A stretch of DNA of 64,000 nt, from positions 15,214-79,213 of the forward strand of contig CBFIHR010000010.1 of the NCBI GenBank assembly GCA_965662365.1, in the 5' to 3' direction. Positions within the stretch are counted from its first letter, which is position 1; every line of letters begins with the position of its first letter. Below the pieces are notes generated by a model. The model was not told the origin of the DNA, made no database searches, and saw only the letters and a program-made list of their open reading frames with translations. Shown here piece after piece: positions 51,650-60,534 of this stretch. The stretch comes from CAWVWD01 sp965662365. Lineage in GTDB: Bacteria; Bacteroidota; Bacteroidia; Chitinophagales; Saprospiraceae. Both the position numbers and the translations under genes were made by a program.

Positions 51650-53419
51650 TTAGTGTACATGTGCTTCACCTGCACCGCTTGGTACACGAATATCTTCAAC
51701 AATTTGCTGAACATCCGCTGGAGGTGGAGGAGTCATTCTTGATACTGCGATAGATACAACGAAGTTGACAATCATTGCAATCGTACCGAATCCTTCTGGA
51801 GAAATACCAAACCATAAGTCTTCAGCAGTTGTCTCACCGAATAAGTTAAATTTGAATTTCAACATATAGAAAGTCATCAATAAAATACCGACAATCATAC
51901 CTGAAATTGCTCCTTCTTTGTTCATACGCTTAGAGAAAATTCCTAAGATAATCGCTGGGAAGAACGACGCTGCTGCCAAACCAAATGCTAATGCAACTAC
52001 GGCAGCCACAAATCCGGGCGGATTAATACCAAAGTAACCTGCTACACAAACCGCTACGGCTGCTGCGACACGCGCAGATAATAACTCTTGCTTATCGGTC
52101 ATATCTGGCTTAAACTGCATCTTCAATAAATCATGTGATACAGAAGTCGAAATAACTAATAATAAACCTGCTGCTGTCGATAATGCTGCCGCCAAACCAC
52201 CTGCTGCGACTAAGGCAATGACCCAGTTTGGTAAGTTGGCAATCTCTGGATTGGCCAATACCATAATATCTCTATCTACGTACAATTCGTTCTCTGTTTC
52301 AGGATTTGCGTTTGTTACCATACGCTCACCGCTTGCACCTTTCTCTTCGCTAAAGGTAGGTTTTTTATCACTCAAAGCGTTTCCAGCGACATATTGTACT
52401 TTTCCGTCGCCATTTTTGTCCGTCCAAGCTAATAGACCTGTTTTCTCCCAGTTGGCAAACCAACTCGGCATTTCTGTATATTCTTTATTACTAACGGTAT
52501 TAATCAAGTTCGTACGAGCAAACGCTGCAATTGCAGGAGCTGTAGTATATAATATTGCGATAAGCACCAATGCGTAACCTGCTGAAATACGTGCATCTTT
52601 TACTTTTGGTACGGTGAAGAAACGAACGATTACGTGCGGTAAACCTGCTGTACCGACCATCAAAGCGAATGTAATCGCAAAGACATCAATCATCGACTTC
52701 GAGCCAGAAGTATATTCTGCAAAACCTAACTCAGCGTGCAAACCGTCCAGTTTATCTAATAAAAACTCTCCACCTTCGACTGTTCCACCGAAACCTAATT
52801 GAGGAATAGGGTTTCCTGTCATCTGAATAGAAATGAAAATCGCTGGTACCATGAATGCAAAAATCAAAACACAATATTGAGCAACCTGTGTGTAAGTGAT
52901 ACCTTTCATTCCACCTAATACCGCATAGAAGAATACGATACACATACCGATAATGACACCCATATTAATATCGACATTCAAGAAGCGAGAGAATACAACG
53001 CCTACCCCACGCATCTGACCAGCTACATAGGTAAATGATACTAATAAAGCACATAATACCGCTACAGTACGAGCCGTGTTTGAGTAATATCTGTCACCGA
53101 TAAAATCGGGAACGGTAAACTTACCAAACTTCCGCAGATAAGGTGCGAGTAAGAGGGCGAGTAGAACATATCCACCTGTCCAACCCATCAAATAAACAGC
53201 TCCGTCATATCCTGCAAAGGAAATAATACCAGCCATCGAGATAAAAGAAGCGGCTGACATCCAATCGGCTGCTGTTGCCATACCATTCGCTAAAGGCGGT
53301 ACACCACCACCTGCTACATAAAATTCTTTTGTAGATCCTGCTCTCGCCCATATTGCGATACCGATGTATAGAGCAAATGTTAAACCTACGATGATAAAAG
53401 TCCAAACTTGAACACTCAT
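51650..53419 (-). CDS. Sodium/acetate-type symporter, large subunit (VC_2705 subfamily, ActP-like)
   Basis: 589 residues, about 13 transmembrane helices. Signature segments: STKEFYVAGGGVPPLANGMATAADWMSAASFISMAGIISFAGYDG, KFTVPDFIGDRYYSNTARTVA, TYVAGQMRGVGVVFSRFL, AVLGGMKGITYTQVAQYCVL and VGTAGLPHVIVRFFTVPKVKDAR. These match ActP and the VC_2705 subfamily, which works with a DUF4212 small subunit. Such a subunit gene lies 104 bases upstream. A soluble loop of about 75 residues (about 310-385, WTDKNGDGKVQYV) interrupts the helices; DKNGDGKVQY resembles a calcium-binding loop. Transport of acetate or other short-chain monocarboxylates with Na+ is supported by the acs and prpE genes downstream. 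Confidence 0.92.
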   Translation of the reverse strand: MSVQVWTFIIVGLTFALYIGIAIWARAGSTKEFYVAGGGVPPLANGMATAADWMSAASFISMAGIISFAGYDGAVYLMGWTGGYVLLALLLAPYLRKFGKFTVPDFIGDRYYSNTARTVAVLCALLVSFTYVAGQMRGVGVVFSRFLNVDINMGVIIGMCIVFFYAVLGGMKGITYTQVAQYCVLIFAFMVPAIFISIQMTGNPIPQLGFGGTVEGGEFLLDKLDGLHAELGFAEYTSGSKSMIDVFAITFALMVGTAGLPHVIVRFFTVPKVKDARISAGYALVLIAILYTTAPAIAAFARTNLINTVSNKEYTEMPSWFANWEKTGLLAWTDKNGDGKVQYVAGNALSDKKPTFSEEKGASGERMVTNANPETENELYVDRDIMVLANPEIANLPNWVIALVAAGGLAAALSTAAGLLLVISTSVSHDLLKMQFKPDMTDKQELLSARVAAAVAVCVAGYFGINPPGFVAAVVALAFGLAAASFFPAIILGIFSKRMNKEGAISGMIVGILLMTFYMLKFKFNLFGETTAEDLWFGISPEGFGTIAMIVNFVVSIAVSRMTPPPPADVQQIVEDIRVPSGAGEAHVH

Positions 53420-53523
53420 TGTTTTATAATTTTACTAATCATCAATTATTAATAAATCATTGATAATCAGAGGTTTTTTAATTTGTTTTCTAATTTATTT
53501 GGTTGTAAACTGCTGACTAAAAC

Positions 53524-53778
53524 TTACTCGTCAACGCCATACTTTTTGTCCAACTTGTTCATCAAGCTAACATAGACGAAAATCAAGATGACAAATACAT
53601 AGATTGCCCCTTGTTGAGCGAACCAGAAGCCTAACTTAAAGCCACCGATTTTTATCGTATTCATTTGTTCTACGAAGAGAATACCTAAGCCGTACGAGAC
53701 TATGAACCAGACACTTAGCAAAATCACTAAGTACCGCAGATTCTCTTTCCAATAATCTTTTAGATTTTTTTCAGACAT
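53524..53778 (-). CDS. DUF4212 sodium/substrate symporter small subunit
   Basis: 84 residues. YWKENLRYLVILLSVWFIVSYGLGILFVE forms the first helix, then IGGFKLGFWFAQQGAIYVFVILIFVYVSLMNKLDKKYGV the second. GFxLGFWFAQQGxIYVFVxLIFVY is the hallmark of DUF4212. The family is found directly before VC_2705-type symporters, as here, and the proteins are thought to act together. ATG 53778 gives the usual start. A pair of palindromes lies between this gene and the porin gene upstream. Confidence 0.93.
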   Translation of the reverse strand: MSEKNLKDYWKENLRYLVILLSVWFIVSYGLGILFVEQMNTIKIGGFKLGFWFAQQGAIYVFVILIFVYVSLMNKLDKKYGVDE

Positions 53779-53813
53779 GATTTATTTGGTTTTATTTTTT
53801 AAAAATTTGTGCC

Positions 53814-53878
53814 GTGTCCCGAAACCTCGGGATTGATGTATTGACGTGTTGATGTTGAAACCTCAACACGTCAATACA
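53814..53878. repeat. Two adjacent palindromes after the porin gene
   Basis: gtcccgaaacctcgggatt (53817-53835) belongs to the dispersed CCCGA/TCGGG family. Next, 53838-53852 and 53863-53877 are a perfect 15-bp inverted repeat (gtattgacgtgttga) around a 10-base loop, 8 bases from the porin stop codon. The lack of a T run argues against a simple terminator; it could protect the porin mRNA 3' end. Confidence 0.75.
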
Positions 53879-53885
53879 ATATCTT

Positions 53886-55136
53886 CTATAAGAAGAAGTG
53901 CATTTGTAATCTTAATTGAGATACATCAGAACCGTTAAAAGCTCCATTTCCTACTCTATTATTAATAGAATGATATTCCAATGTTACTTTCGCATGATGA
54001 TTATTAATATAATAATTAACACCTGCATCTAATGCTGTTGTCGCTTCTTCACGCCCATCATAATTACCAATTTGATAAGCTACATAAGGCATCAATTTAG
54101 CAGACTTGATATAGTATCCAGCATGAGCATAAAAGTTAGTTCCTGTACCAACCCAACGACCAACGAAGTTTTCGCCATAATTAAAACGCATAAATGAAGT
54201 ATAGAAATTCAAAGCACCACTTTCAGTCGGCAATTCTAAGAATACATCACCAGCAAAATGTGTCACACTTTGATCCGCCAATGTAGAGTCATTTCTTGCA
54301 CCATTTGGTTGAGCAAAAAATCCTGCACCTACATTTAACACCTTTTTCTTACCAAAATAAGTTCCTACTTTGTAAGGCAATTTGTTACTTTCTTTATCCC
54401 AAAATTGGTATTCAAAATAACCTTCTACCACACCATTTCCTGTTCCATTCATCGAAATAGGACTTTTCGTAATCGTTGTGTTTGTATCTGGTTCATAATA
54501 ACTTCCTCCTTCATTAATAGCATTAGCAGGATTCATCCTTTGATTTACGGCTAAACGATATTGGAATTTATCACCTAAAGTACCTTTTGCATAGAATCCT
54601 AAGTGACGAGCAAACTGATCTGTATTACCTAATGAGTGCCAATGTGCAAAAGGACGAGAAGCATCCAAAGTCATAAAGTTCAACGTAGATTGATTTGACA
54701 AACGAGTCATCCCTTTCCAATAATGCAAACCACCACCGATGTATAATTCATCTGCGACTTTGAACTCTCCCCAAGCATCATGTAAGAATAATTGTGGAGC
54801 ATTACCATTATTACCTAAAGAAGTCATATTACCTGGTGTCAAGCCATTTAATCCCCAATGTGTCAAAATCAAAAAGCGAGGAGAAATTTGTGCAAAAGCC
54901 AAGAAACGAGAGCGACGAATACTTGGTGTTACAGAAAAGTCGCTATTATCTGACAAGTTATTTGTTTCTGCCCAGATTTGATGCCACATGATGAAGCGTA
55001 CATATTTACTTCCATCGTCATTCAAGTTCAATTTTAGAGGCTTGTAAGAATGATCAACGTCATCTTGTGCTGAAAGTGTTGTGCCTAAGAACATACAACA
55101 AAGCATCATTAAGCCAATGTGTAGTTTTAATTTCAT
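53886..55136 (-). CDS. Outer-membrane porin-like beta-barrel protein
   Basis: 416 residues. Signal peptide MKLKLHIGLMMLCCMFLGTTLSAQ. The mature protein has alternating hydrophobic/aromatic strands throughout (YVRFIMWHQIWAETNN, LYIGGGLHYWKG, LNFYTSFMRFNYGENF, AHAGYYIKSAKLMPYVAYQIG, AKVTLEYHSINN) and ends LRLQMHFFL with terminal hydrophobics, as barrels recognised by BamA do. It resembles phosphate-selective-porin-like families of Bacteroidota, without a close match I can name. As first gene of the acetate-type block it probably admits small carboxylates to the periplasm. That substrate is inferred from context. Confidence 0.82.
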   Translation of the reverse strand: MKLKLHIGLMMLCCMFLGTTLSAQDDVDHSYKPLKLNLNDDGSKYVRFIMWHQIWAETNNLSDNSDFSVTPSIRRSRFLAFAQISPRFLILTHWGLNGLTPGNMTSLGNNGNAPQLFLHDAWGEFKVADELYIGGGLHYWKGMTRLSNQSTLNFMTLDASRPFAHWHSLGNTDQFARHLGFYAKGTLGDKFQYRLAVNQRMNPANAINEGGSYYEPDTNTTITKSPISMNGTGNGVVEGYFEYQFWDKESNKLPYKVGTYFGKKKVLNVGAGFFAQPNGARNDSTLADQSVTHFAGDVFLELPTESGALNFYTSFMRFNYGENFVGRWVGTGTNFYAHAGYYIKSAKLMPYVAYQIGNYDGREEATTALDAGVNYYINNHHAKVTLEYHSINNRVGNGAFNGSDVSQLRLQMHFFL

Positions 55137-55469
55137 GATATTTGGTTTTATAATTTAGTTTTGGTTGTAGAGTATGAATCCATATATTTTCATATTCCGA
55201 TATAAAAGTATATAGATATTTATATATTTCAAAATAAATTTTTGATTTTTTATAAAAAAACCATTTTTTGATGGTGGATTTATAAGATACATAAGGTTAT
55301 ATTGTGTTGGAATAACTTTAGATGAGGGGTATTGAAAATTGGCAAAATATTAATTACAAAGGGATAGAGAGAAATAGAACCCTGCAAAAAGCCTTCACCA
55401 GAGCGTTATTTTCAATTGTACGCTTTGCTGAAGGCTTTCACAAAATTATTAGTGTTTTTTGATCAATGC
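55137..55469. other. Spacer between rsmA and the porin gene
   Basis: The first 180 bases are very AT-rich, with tatata runs, and should hold the porin promoter on the minus strand; no clear TTTG/TAnnTTTG pair stands out. The far side holds the rsmA terminator. No gene is visible. Confidence 0.6.
55386..55438 (-). terminator. Terminator of rsmA
   Basis: aaagccttc pairs with gaaggcttt, with an inner agcgt / acgct stem; on the minus strand TTTTT follows. It lies 32 bases past the stop at 55470. Confidence 0.85.
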
Positions 55470-56264
55470 TTATGCTTCCGTGTTTTTGGTATCTTTTAAT
55501 ATCGTATCAATCGTATTCGTCAAATCAATGAAATCTTGAACCGATAGCTGCTCGGGACGTTGCTTAAAAATAGCCTCTTCCATAATTTCATGCCCTTTGA
55601 TTAATGGTTTCATCGTATTTCGTAACATCTTACGACGTTGGCCAAAGGCTAATTTTACAACTTGACGAAATCGCTTATGATCGCAGCCTAAGTCCTCGTA
55701 ATCCGCTTTTCGAGTTAAACGAATAACGGCAGACATAACTTTTGGAGGTGGATTGAAGGAACCAGGTTTTACATTGAATAACAGTTTTCCGTCATAAAAG
55801 GCTTGTGTCAAGACGCTAATGACACCATAGGTTTTGCTTCCGGGCGGGGCGACAATTCGTTCTGCCATTTCTTTTTGAAACATGCCGACCATTTCAGGTA
55901 CAAACTGGCGGCAAGCCAACATTTTGAAAACAATCTGTGAAGAAATATTGTAGGGAAAGTTTCCAATGATGGCGAAGTTATCGCCCATTTCCTCTTCCAG
56001 TCGCATTTTCAAAAAGTCCTTCGAAACAATATTTGGCGAAAGCTGCGGGTAATTTGTTTTCAGATACGAGACCATATCTCTATCCGCTTCTACGACTTTT
56101 AAATTGTACGCTTTCTCTAATAAATACTTCGTCAACATTCCCTGTCCTGGCCCGACCTCCAGCACATCATTATAGGTATCGGTCAACGATAAGCTGTTTG
56201 CAATACGCTCCGAAATGACTTCAGATGTCAAAAAATGCTGTCCGTATGATTTTTTCGCCTTCAT
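55470..56264 (-). CDS. rsmA: 16S rRNA dimethyladenosine transferase RsmA (KsgA)
   Basis: 264 residues from ATG 56264 (MKAKKSYGQHFLTSEVI, the KxxGQHFL start of the family). The longer open frame to 56354 is translated palindrome DNA that overlaps the crotonase gene. The SAM motif is VLEVGPGQGMLTKYLL, the acidic end of beta-2 is VVEADRDM, and the catalytic motif IV is IGNFPYNISSQIVF (NxPY with Phe). PGSFNPPPKVMSAVIRL is also characteristic. The enzyme dimethylates two adjacent adenosines at the 3' end of 16S rRNA late in 30S assembly. It follows the crotonase gene by 55 bases, a gap filled by a palindrome. Confidence 0.96.
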   Translation of the reverse strand: MKAKKSYGQHFLTSEVISERIANSLSLTDTYNDVLEVGPGQGMLTKYLLEKAYNLKVVEADRDMVSYLKTNYPQLSPNIVSKDFLKMRLEEEMGDNFAIIGNFPYNISSQIVFKMLACRQFVPEMVGMFQKEMAERIVAPPGSKTYGVISVLTQAFYDGKLLFNVKPGSFNPPPKVMSAVIRLTRKADYEDLGCDHKRFRQVVKLAFGQRRKMLRNTMKPLIKGHEIMEEAIFKQRPEQLSVQDFIDLTNTIDTILKDTKNTEA

Positions 56265-56267
56265 TTG

Positions 56268-56321
56268 AATGTGTTGATATGTTGATGTATTGAGGTGTCT
56301 ATTTTGAAACGTCAACACATT
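56268..56321. repeat. Palindromic repeat before rsmA
   Basis: aatgtgttga (56268-56277) and tcaacacatt (56312-56321) are a perfect 10-bp inverted repeat, with internal gttgat words. The motif is related to the 53838-53877 palindrome. It fills the gap between the crotonase stop and the rsmA start. Confidence 0.6.
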
Positions 56322-57099
56322 ATTTTCCTTTAAAATTTGCTTTTCTTTTTTCAATAAACGCTGCGACTCCTTCTACGAAATCCTCCGTTTCGGCACATTC
56401 TCCGAATGCTTTGGCTTCTTTTGCCTGACCGTCTTCATCGGTATAATAAGCGTTGACACATTCGATAACTTTTGATACTGCAAATGGTGCTTTCGTACCG
56501 ATTTTTGTCAATAACTCGGTAGCTTTTGCGACCTCTTCGCCCACAGGTACGACATAATTAACCAGACCTAAACGCAGGGCTTCATCTGCTTTTATCATAT
56601 CTGCGGTTAATAATAGTTCAGTGGCTTTTGCCTTGCCGATGTAACGTACCAAACGCTGTGTACCTGCATAGCCAGGAGTCAAACCTAAATTAACTTCGGG
56701 CTGTCCAAAACGTGCTTTTTCACCAGCGATTCGTAGGTGACAAGCCATCGCTAACTCACAACCGCCACCCAATGAAAAACCGTTGATAGCAGCAACAACT
56801 GGTCGATTGAAGTTTTCGATTTTATCAAAAATACGCTGTCCTCGTATAGATAAATTTTCAGCTTCTTTCGCACCCAACTTTGTAAACTCTTTAATGTCAG
56901 CACCAGCGACAAATGATTTTTCGCCAGCACCTGTAATGATTACGCCGACTAAGTTCTCAATAGAAGGGGCATAATTCGTAAAGACATCATCTAAGTCCGA
57001 AAATACTTGGTAATTCAAGGCGTTTAACGCATTTGGTCGATTGATCGTTATCGTTAAAATACCGTTTTCGAGGTTGGTTAATAATGTTTTATAGTCCAT
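56320..57099 (-). CDS. Enoyl-CoA hydratase/isomerase (crotonase family)
   Basis: 259 residues from ATG 57099 (MDYKTLLTNLENGILTITINRPNALNALN). Oxyanion-hole segments are FVAGADIKEF (63-72) and NGFSLGGGCELAMACHLRIA (107-126). Both acid residues of true hydratases are present: Glu115 in GGGCELA and Glu135 in FGQPEVNLGLTPGYAGTQRL. It should hydrate trans-2-enoyl-CoA esters in fatty-acid, amino-acid or butyrate pathways. It is a lone copy, with no acyl-CoA dehydrogenase or thiolase nearby. It probably forms an operon with rsmA downstream. The region 57100-57413, divergent between this gene and the histidine kinase, is AT-rich with no gene. Confidence 0.92.
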   Translation of the reverse strand: MDYKTLLTNLENGILTITINRPNALNALNYQVFSDLDDVFTNYAPSIENLVGVIITGAGEKSFVAGADIKEFTKLGAKEAENLSIRGQRIFDKIENFNRPVVAAINGFSLGGGCELAMACHLRIAGEKARFGQPEVNLGLTPGYAGTQRLVRYIGKAKATELLLTADMIKADEALRLGLVNYVVPVGEEVAKATELLTKIGTKAPFAVSKVIECVNAYYTDEDGQAKEAKAFGECAETEDFVEGVAAFIEKRKANFKGK

Positions 57100-57413
57100 C
57101 TTACTACATTTGTTAGTGATAATTTTTACTTGCACAAAGGTAGCGTATTTATTGAAAATGAATAATCTCAGTTAAAGCTATGATTTGATCAAAGTCTGAA
57201 AAACTTGGCTACTTGTCATAAAACTTTGATTGCCGATTGTTGTTACCGTTTTTTGATATAAAAATAACTATTAATATATTGAGTTCATTTTATAGAAAAT
57301 CAGTTCTTGACACAATAACTATGTATGGTTATTTATGATACTATTGTTGTCAGAACGAACGTTGAGCAATAAAATTATTGATAGTTGATTTTCCTTGTCA
57401 CAAAAGAAATAAA

Positions 57414-59150
57414 ATGATCTTATCAAATTTTTATCAAAAAATCATCAATATCGGTACAAAGGATTTAGAGATAGATAGTAATCTTTACATCAGAGTCACT
57501 GCTATGAATAAGATTATGCTCATGGGGCTTTTGCTCACTTTGATTGTGATTTCGGTTGGCTTCTATATTCAAGATTACGGGTTCGTTATCACGGGAGGAC
57601 TTTTCGTGTTGTTAGTATTCGTTTCTTTTTTGTTAACTTACTTCAATAAATACCGCTTGACGTGGCACTTTGCCTTTCTGTTACCCTCACTATTACTTGT
57701 TTTTATGCCATTTTTCTTTATGACTTCTCCCTCTGTAGTCATCTTTTTTACAAGTTTTTTAGCACTTATGCTGTTTTTTTTTAGAAAAAAGCGAGTGCTA
57801 CGATTCTATTTCATTTATTACTCTGTTTGTGGCATTGTGTTTCTATTTTTCTTGTTTGAAGTTAATGCACACCACATCAATAATAATATTTGGATGAATA
57901 TGTATAGTCTTTTTACAGGATTAGCCATAGTTTATTATTCACTTCAATTTTACATCTTTGGTAAGATAAAGAATGAGAAAAATCTACACTTAGAGGAAGA
58001 AAAATTTAGAACGTTATTTGAGAAAAGCCCTTTAGGAGTTATGATTTCGGAGGTCAACTCTGATGGTATAAAGACAGTCAATAAAGCCTTATCTAATATG
58101 TTAGGTTATACCACAAGTGAGTTAGAAGCCAAACAAGTATCTTTTATATTATATCCTGACGAGACAGATTTTTACAACCAACAATTTCAGCAATTATTAA
58201 ATGGAGAAATTGATTTTTTTGAATTAGAAAAAAAATATTTACATAAAAACGGCATCCCTATCTGGGCAAAAGTAGTGGTGACAAATGTAAAGGATAGAGA
58301 TAATCAACCGCTTTACACGTTGGCAATACTTCTAAATATCACCGAACAAAAGAGACAGCAACAAAAAATATCGGAGTTATTCGAAAAGCTACAAACCGTA
58401 AACACCATCTTAGAAGAAAAAGTCACAGAACGAACAGAAGCGTTAACCCTTATCAATGAAGAATTGAAACGCTCGAATCAAGACTTAGAACAGTTTGCTT
58501 ACGCTGCTTCGCATGATTTGAAAGAGCCGCTGCGAATGATCGGTAGTTTTGTGCAGGTATTAGAGCGACAATATAGCGACAAAATTGATGACAGGGGCAA
58601 GGAGTATATTCAGTTTACGGTTGAGGGCGTGCAACGAATGTCAGCTTTGATTAGCAGTTTATTGCAGTATTCAAGAGTCGGACGAAAGGAAGCGAAAATT
58701 CGACTGGCTAAAATTAGTAATATGATCGAAATCAAGTTAATTGACTTGAGTCAATTGATAGAAGATAAAAAAGCCACCATTAATATAAAAAACTTACCTT
58801 CAATGCTGAAATGTGAGCCAATGCAATTAGGCTTAGTTTTTTATAATTTGATTAATAACGGACTGAAGTTTAATGAAAGCCCAAACCCAACGATTACGAT
58901 TGATGCCAAAGAGGAAAAGGATCAAGTTATATTTTCGGTAGCCGATAACGGCATCGGCATTGAGCAGAAATTTAAAGACAGTGTTTTTGAAATATTCAAA
59001 CGACTTCATGGTGGAGATAAATACGAAGGAACAGGTATAGGCTTGGCACTTTGCCGCAAAATTATATATCGACACAACGGTAACATCTGGCTCGAATCGG
59101 AAATCGGTAAAGGAACAACTTTTTATTTTTCGGTCAGTAAGAATTTATAA
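57414..59150 (+). CDS. Membrane-bound PAS sensor histidine kinase
   Basis: 578 residues from ATG 57414 (MILSNFYQKI); the frame is open upstream only from a TTG. Six hydrophobic helices lie at about 34-185 (an MHYT-free, uncharacterised sensor membrane region). A PAS domain spans about 197-312 (FRTLFEKSPLGVMISEV, TLAILLNITEQKRQQQ). A coiled coil leads to the H-box YAASHDLKEPLRMIGSF with His367, of the phytochrome-like HisKA type. HATPase_c follows: LINNGLKFNESP, VADNGIGIEQKFKDSVFEIFKRLH and GTGIGLALCRKI. No response regulator gene is next to it, so it is an orphan kinase. The input signal is unknown. Confidence 0.92.
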   Translation: MILSNFYQKIINIGTKDLEIDSNLYIRVTAMNKIMLMGLLLTLIVISVGFYIQDYGFVITGGLFVLLVFVSFLLTYFNKYRLTWHFAFLLPSLLLVFMPFFFMTSPSVVIFFTSFLALMLFFFRKKRVLRFYFIYYSVCGIVFLFFLFEVNAHHINNNIWMNMYSLFTGLAIVYYSLQFYIFGKIKNEKNLHLEEEKFRTLFEKSPLGVMISEVNSDGIKTVNKALSNMLGYTTSELEAKQVSFILYPDETDFYNQQFQQLLNGEIDFFELEKKYLHKNGIPIWAKVVVTNVKDRDNQPLYTLAILLNITEQKRQQQKISELFEKLQTVNTILEEKVTERTEALTLINEELKRSNQDLEQFAYAASHDLKEPLRMIGSFVQVLERQYSDKIDDRGKEYIQFTVEGVQRMSALISSLLQYSRVGRKEAKIRLAKISNMIEIKLIDLSQLIEDKKATINIKNLPSMLKCEPMQLGLVFYNLINNGLKFNESPNPTITIDAKEEKDQVIFSVADNGIGIEQKFKDSVFEIFKRLHGGDKYEGTGIGLALCRKIIYRHNGNIWLESEIGKGTTFYFSVSKNL

Positions 59151-59224
59151 TACTTGAGTAACTTTGAATAATTAGACAAATTACTCAACTGTTTTTTAAG
59201 ATTTTATATAAATATCAAGAAGAA

Positions 59225-59560
59225 ATGAACCACAATATTACAATCAACGATACGGCTGACCTAATTGCTACTGATTTTGAAATGTCACCAGCTGAAACGC
59301 CTTTTTTGACAGAAAAAGACCTACTTCAAGCCTTATCGGAACACGTCGAAATGATGATGAAATATCGAATGGAAATTTTGTTAAGTACCTTGTATCGCTT
59401 AGACGTATCCGAACGCAAGGTCAATTTAGCAATGTCGCCCGGGGCTACTTTACCGCCACATATTGGCATCGCTCAATTGATTATTGACCGTCAAAAACAG
59501 CGATTGCATACCAAGGCAACCTACAAAACAGAACCTTTAGAGGACTGGATGGATTTTTAA
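59225..59560 (+). CDS. Conserved-looking 111-residue protein of unknown function
   Basis: No signal peptide and no transmembrane helix. The N-terminal 30 residues are polar and acidic; the middle (LLQALSEHVEMMMKYRMEILLSTLYRLDVSERKVNLAM) is helical and amphipathic. The end has LPPHIGIAQLIIDRQKQRL and the acidic tail PLEDWMDF. The composition and codon use look like a real gene. I recognise no family. It starts 75 bases after the histidine kinase and may be cotranscribed with it, so an adaptor or output role for that orphan kinase is possible but only a guess. The 124 bases after it carry no clear terminator. Confidence 0.65.
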   Translation: MNHNITINDTADLIATDFEMSPAETPFLTEKDLLQALSEHVEMMMKYRMEILLSTLYRLDVSERKVNLAMSPGATLPPHIGIAQLIIDRQKQRLHTKATYKTEPLEDWMDF

Positions 59561-59684
59561 CCGCATCTTTTATCTATAGTATTCACCTCAATTTTTTCTA
59601 AAAAAAATTCTCCTGCAACCTTCTTACAACTTCCTGCACTACTCTTTTGAACGTTCGTAAAAAATTAATTCACAAAATTAAAAG

Positions 59685-60404
59685 ATGATGAAAAGAGTAA
59701 CCTTATTTGCATTCGTCCTGACTATCACAGTAGCTTCTTGTAGTCTGATGGAAAATAGCTTAATCAGCGATATTATGAACGCTACCAAAACAGTAGTATC
59801 GACAAAAGAACTTCCTGATGCGGCTTTAGAATTATTAAATACCGATTATTTTGGAACTTATATTGATGAGGTGCTGTCGGCAGAAGGCCTGGGCTTTGAG
59901 GTGAATTTGAGCGACGAATCCAAAGTTTATTTTGATAAAGACGGCGGTTGTTTGAACGGCACAGAAAAAGGTCGTAGAAAAGGTAAAAAACGAAAAAACA
60001 ATAGAGGTAAAGCGATTAACATTGAGGACTTACCGACGGCAATTACCGATTATATCGACGCTAATTATGATAATGCAACGATTGACCGAGCGAGAACAAA
60101 CCCAGACAGAGGCTATATGATAAAATTATCAACTGACCTTATTGTACTGTTTGATTTGAACGGTAACTTTGTCAAGGAACACGAATTTATCTATCATCAC
60201 GGGAATCATTCCAAAATTGAACTCACCGATTTATCTACGTTGATCACTAATTATATTTCAACGACTTATCCAGATGCAACTATTAAAGTCGCTTTTGAAA
60301 AAGGGGAGTACATCATAGTCGGTGTGAAAGATAGTAACGATAAAAAAATATTAGTTTTTGATGCACAAGGCAACTTTATTAAAGAGAAAATTTGTAATGA
60401 TTAA
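59685..60404 (+). CDS. PepSY-like (PF11396-type) lipoprotein
   Basis: 239 residues starting ATGATG (59685 or 59688). A signal with lipobox TVASC (Cys19-20) makes it an envelope lipoprotein. The mature part has about three PepSY-like repeats: ELPDAALELLNTDYFGTYIDEVLSAEGLGFEVNL; DLPTAITDYIDANYDNATIDRARTNPDRGYMIKL...VLFDLNGNFVKE; and DLSTLITNYISTTYPDATIKVAFEKGEYIIVGV...LVFDAQGNFIKE. The LPxxIxxYIxxxYPxAxI plus FDxxGxF pattern is typical of BLIP-like PepSY_like proteins of Bacteroidota. A strongly basic insert (GRRKGKKRKNNRGK) lies between repeats 1 and 2. Function unknown. A good terminator follows. Confidence 0.82.
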   Translation: MMKRVTLFAFVLTITVASCSLMENSLISDIMNATKTVVSTKELPDAALELLNTDYFGTYIDEVLSAEGLGFEVNLSDESKVYFDKDGGCLNGTEKGRRKGKKRKNNRGKAINIEDLPTAITDYIDANYDNATIDRARTNPDRGYMIKLSTDLIVLFDLNGNFVKEHEFIYHHGNHSKIELTDLSTLITNYISTTYPDATIKVAFEKGEYIIVGVKDSNDKKILVFDAQGNFIKEKICND

Positions 60405-60443
60405 GCACGATTGATATCGACAGGGAGTAACTTATAAAGTTAG

Positions 60444-60522
60444 CGGTTGTTTCAAACGTCAGAAAATACTAATTGATTGACAATAGGTAAACCTGACAGA
60501 TTTTGAAACAACCTCTTTTTTT
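60444..60522 (+). terminator. Terminator of the PepSY-like gene
   Basis: ggttgtttcaaa pairs with ttgaaacaacc and an inner gtcag / ctgac helix lies within the long loop; TTTTTTT follows. It also lies close to the convergent stop at 60535. Confidence 0.8.
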
Positions 60523-60534
60523 ATTTACGGATTT

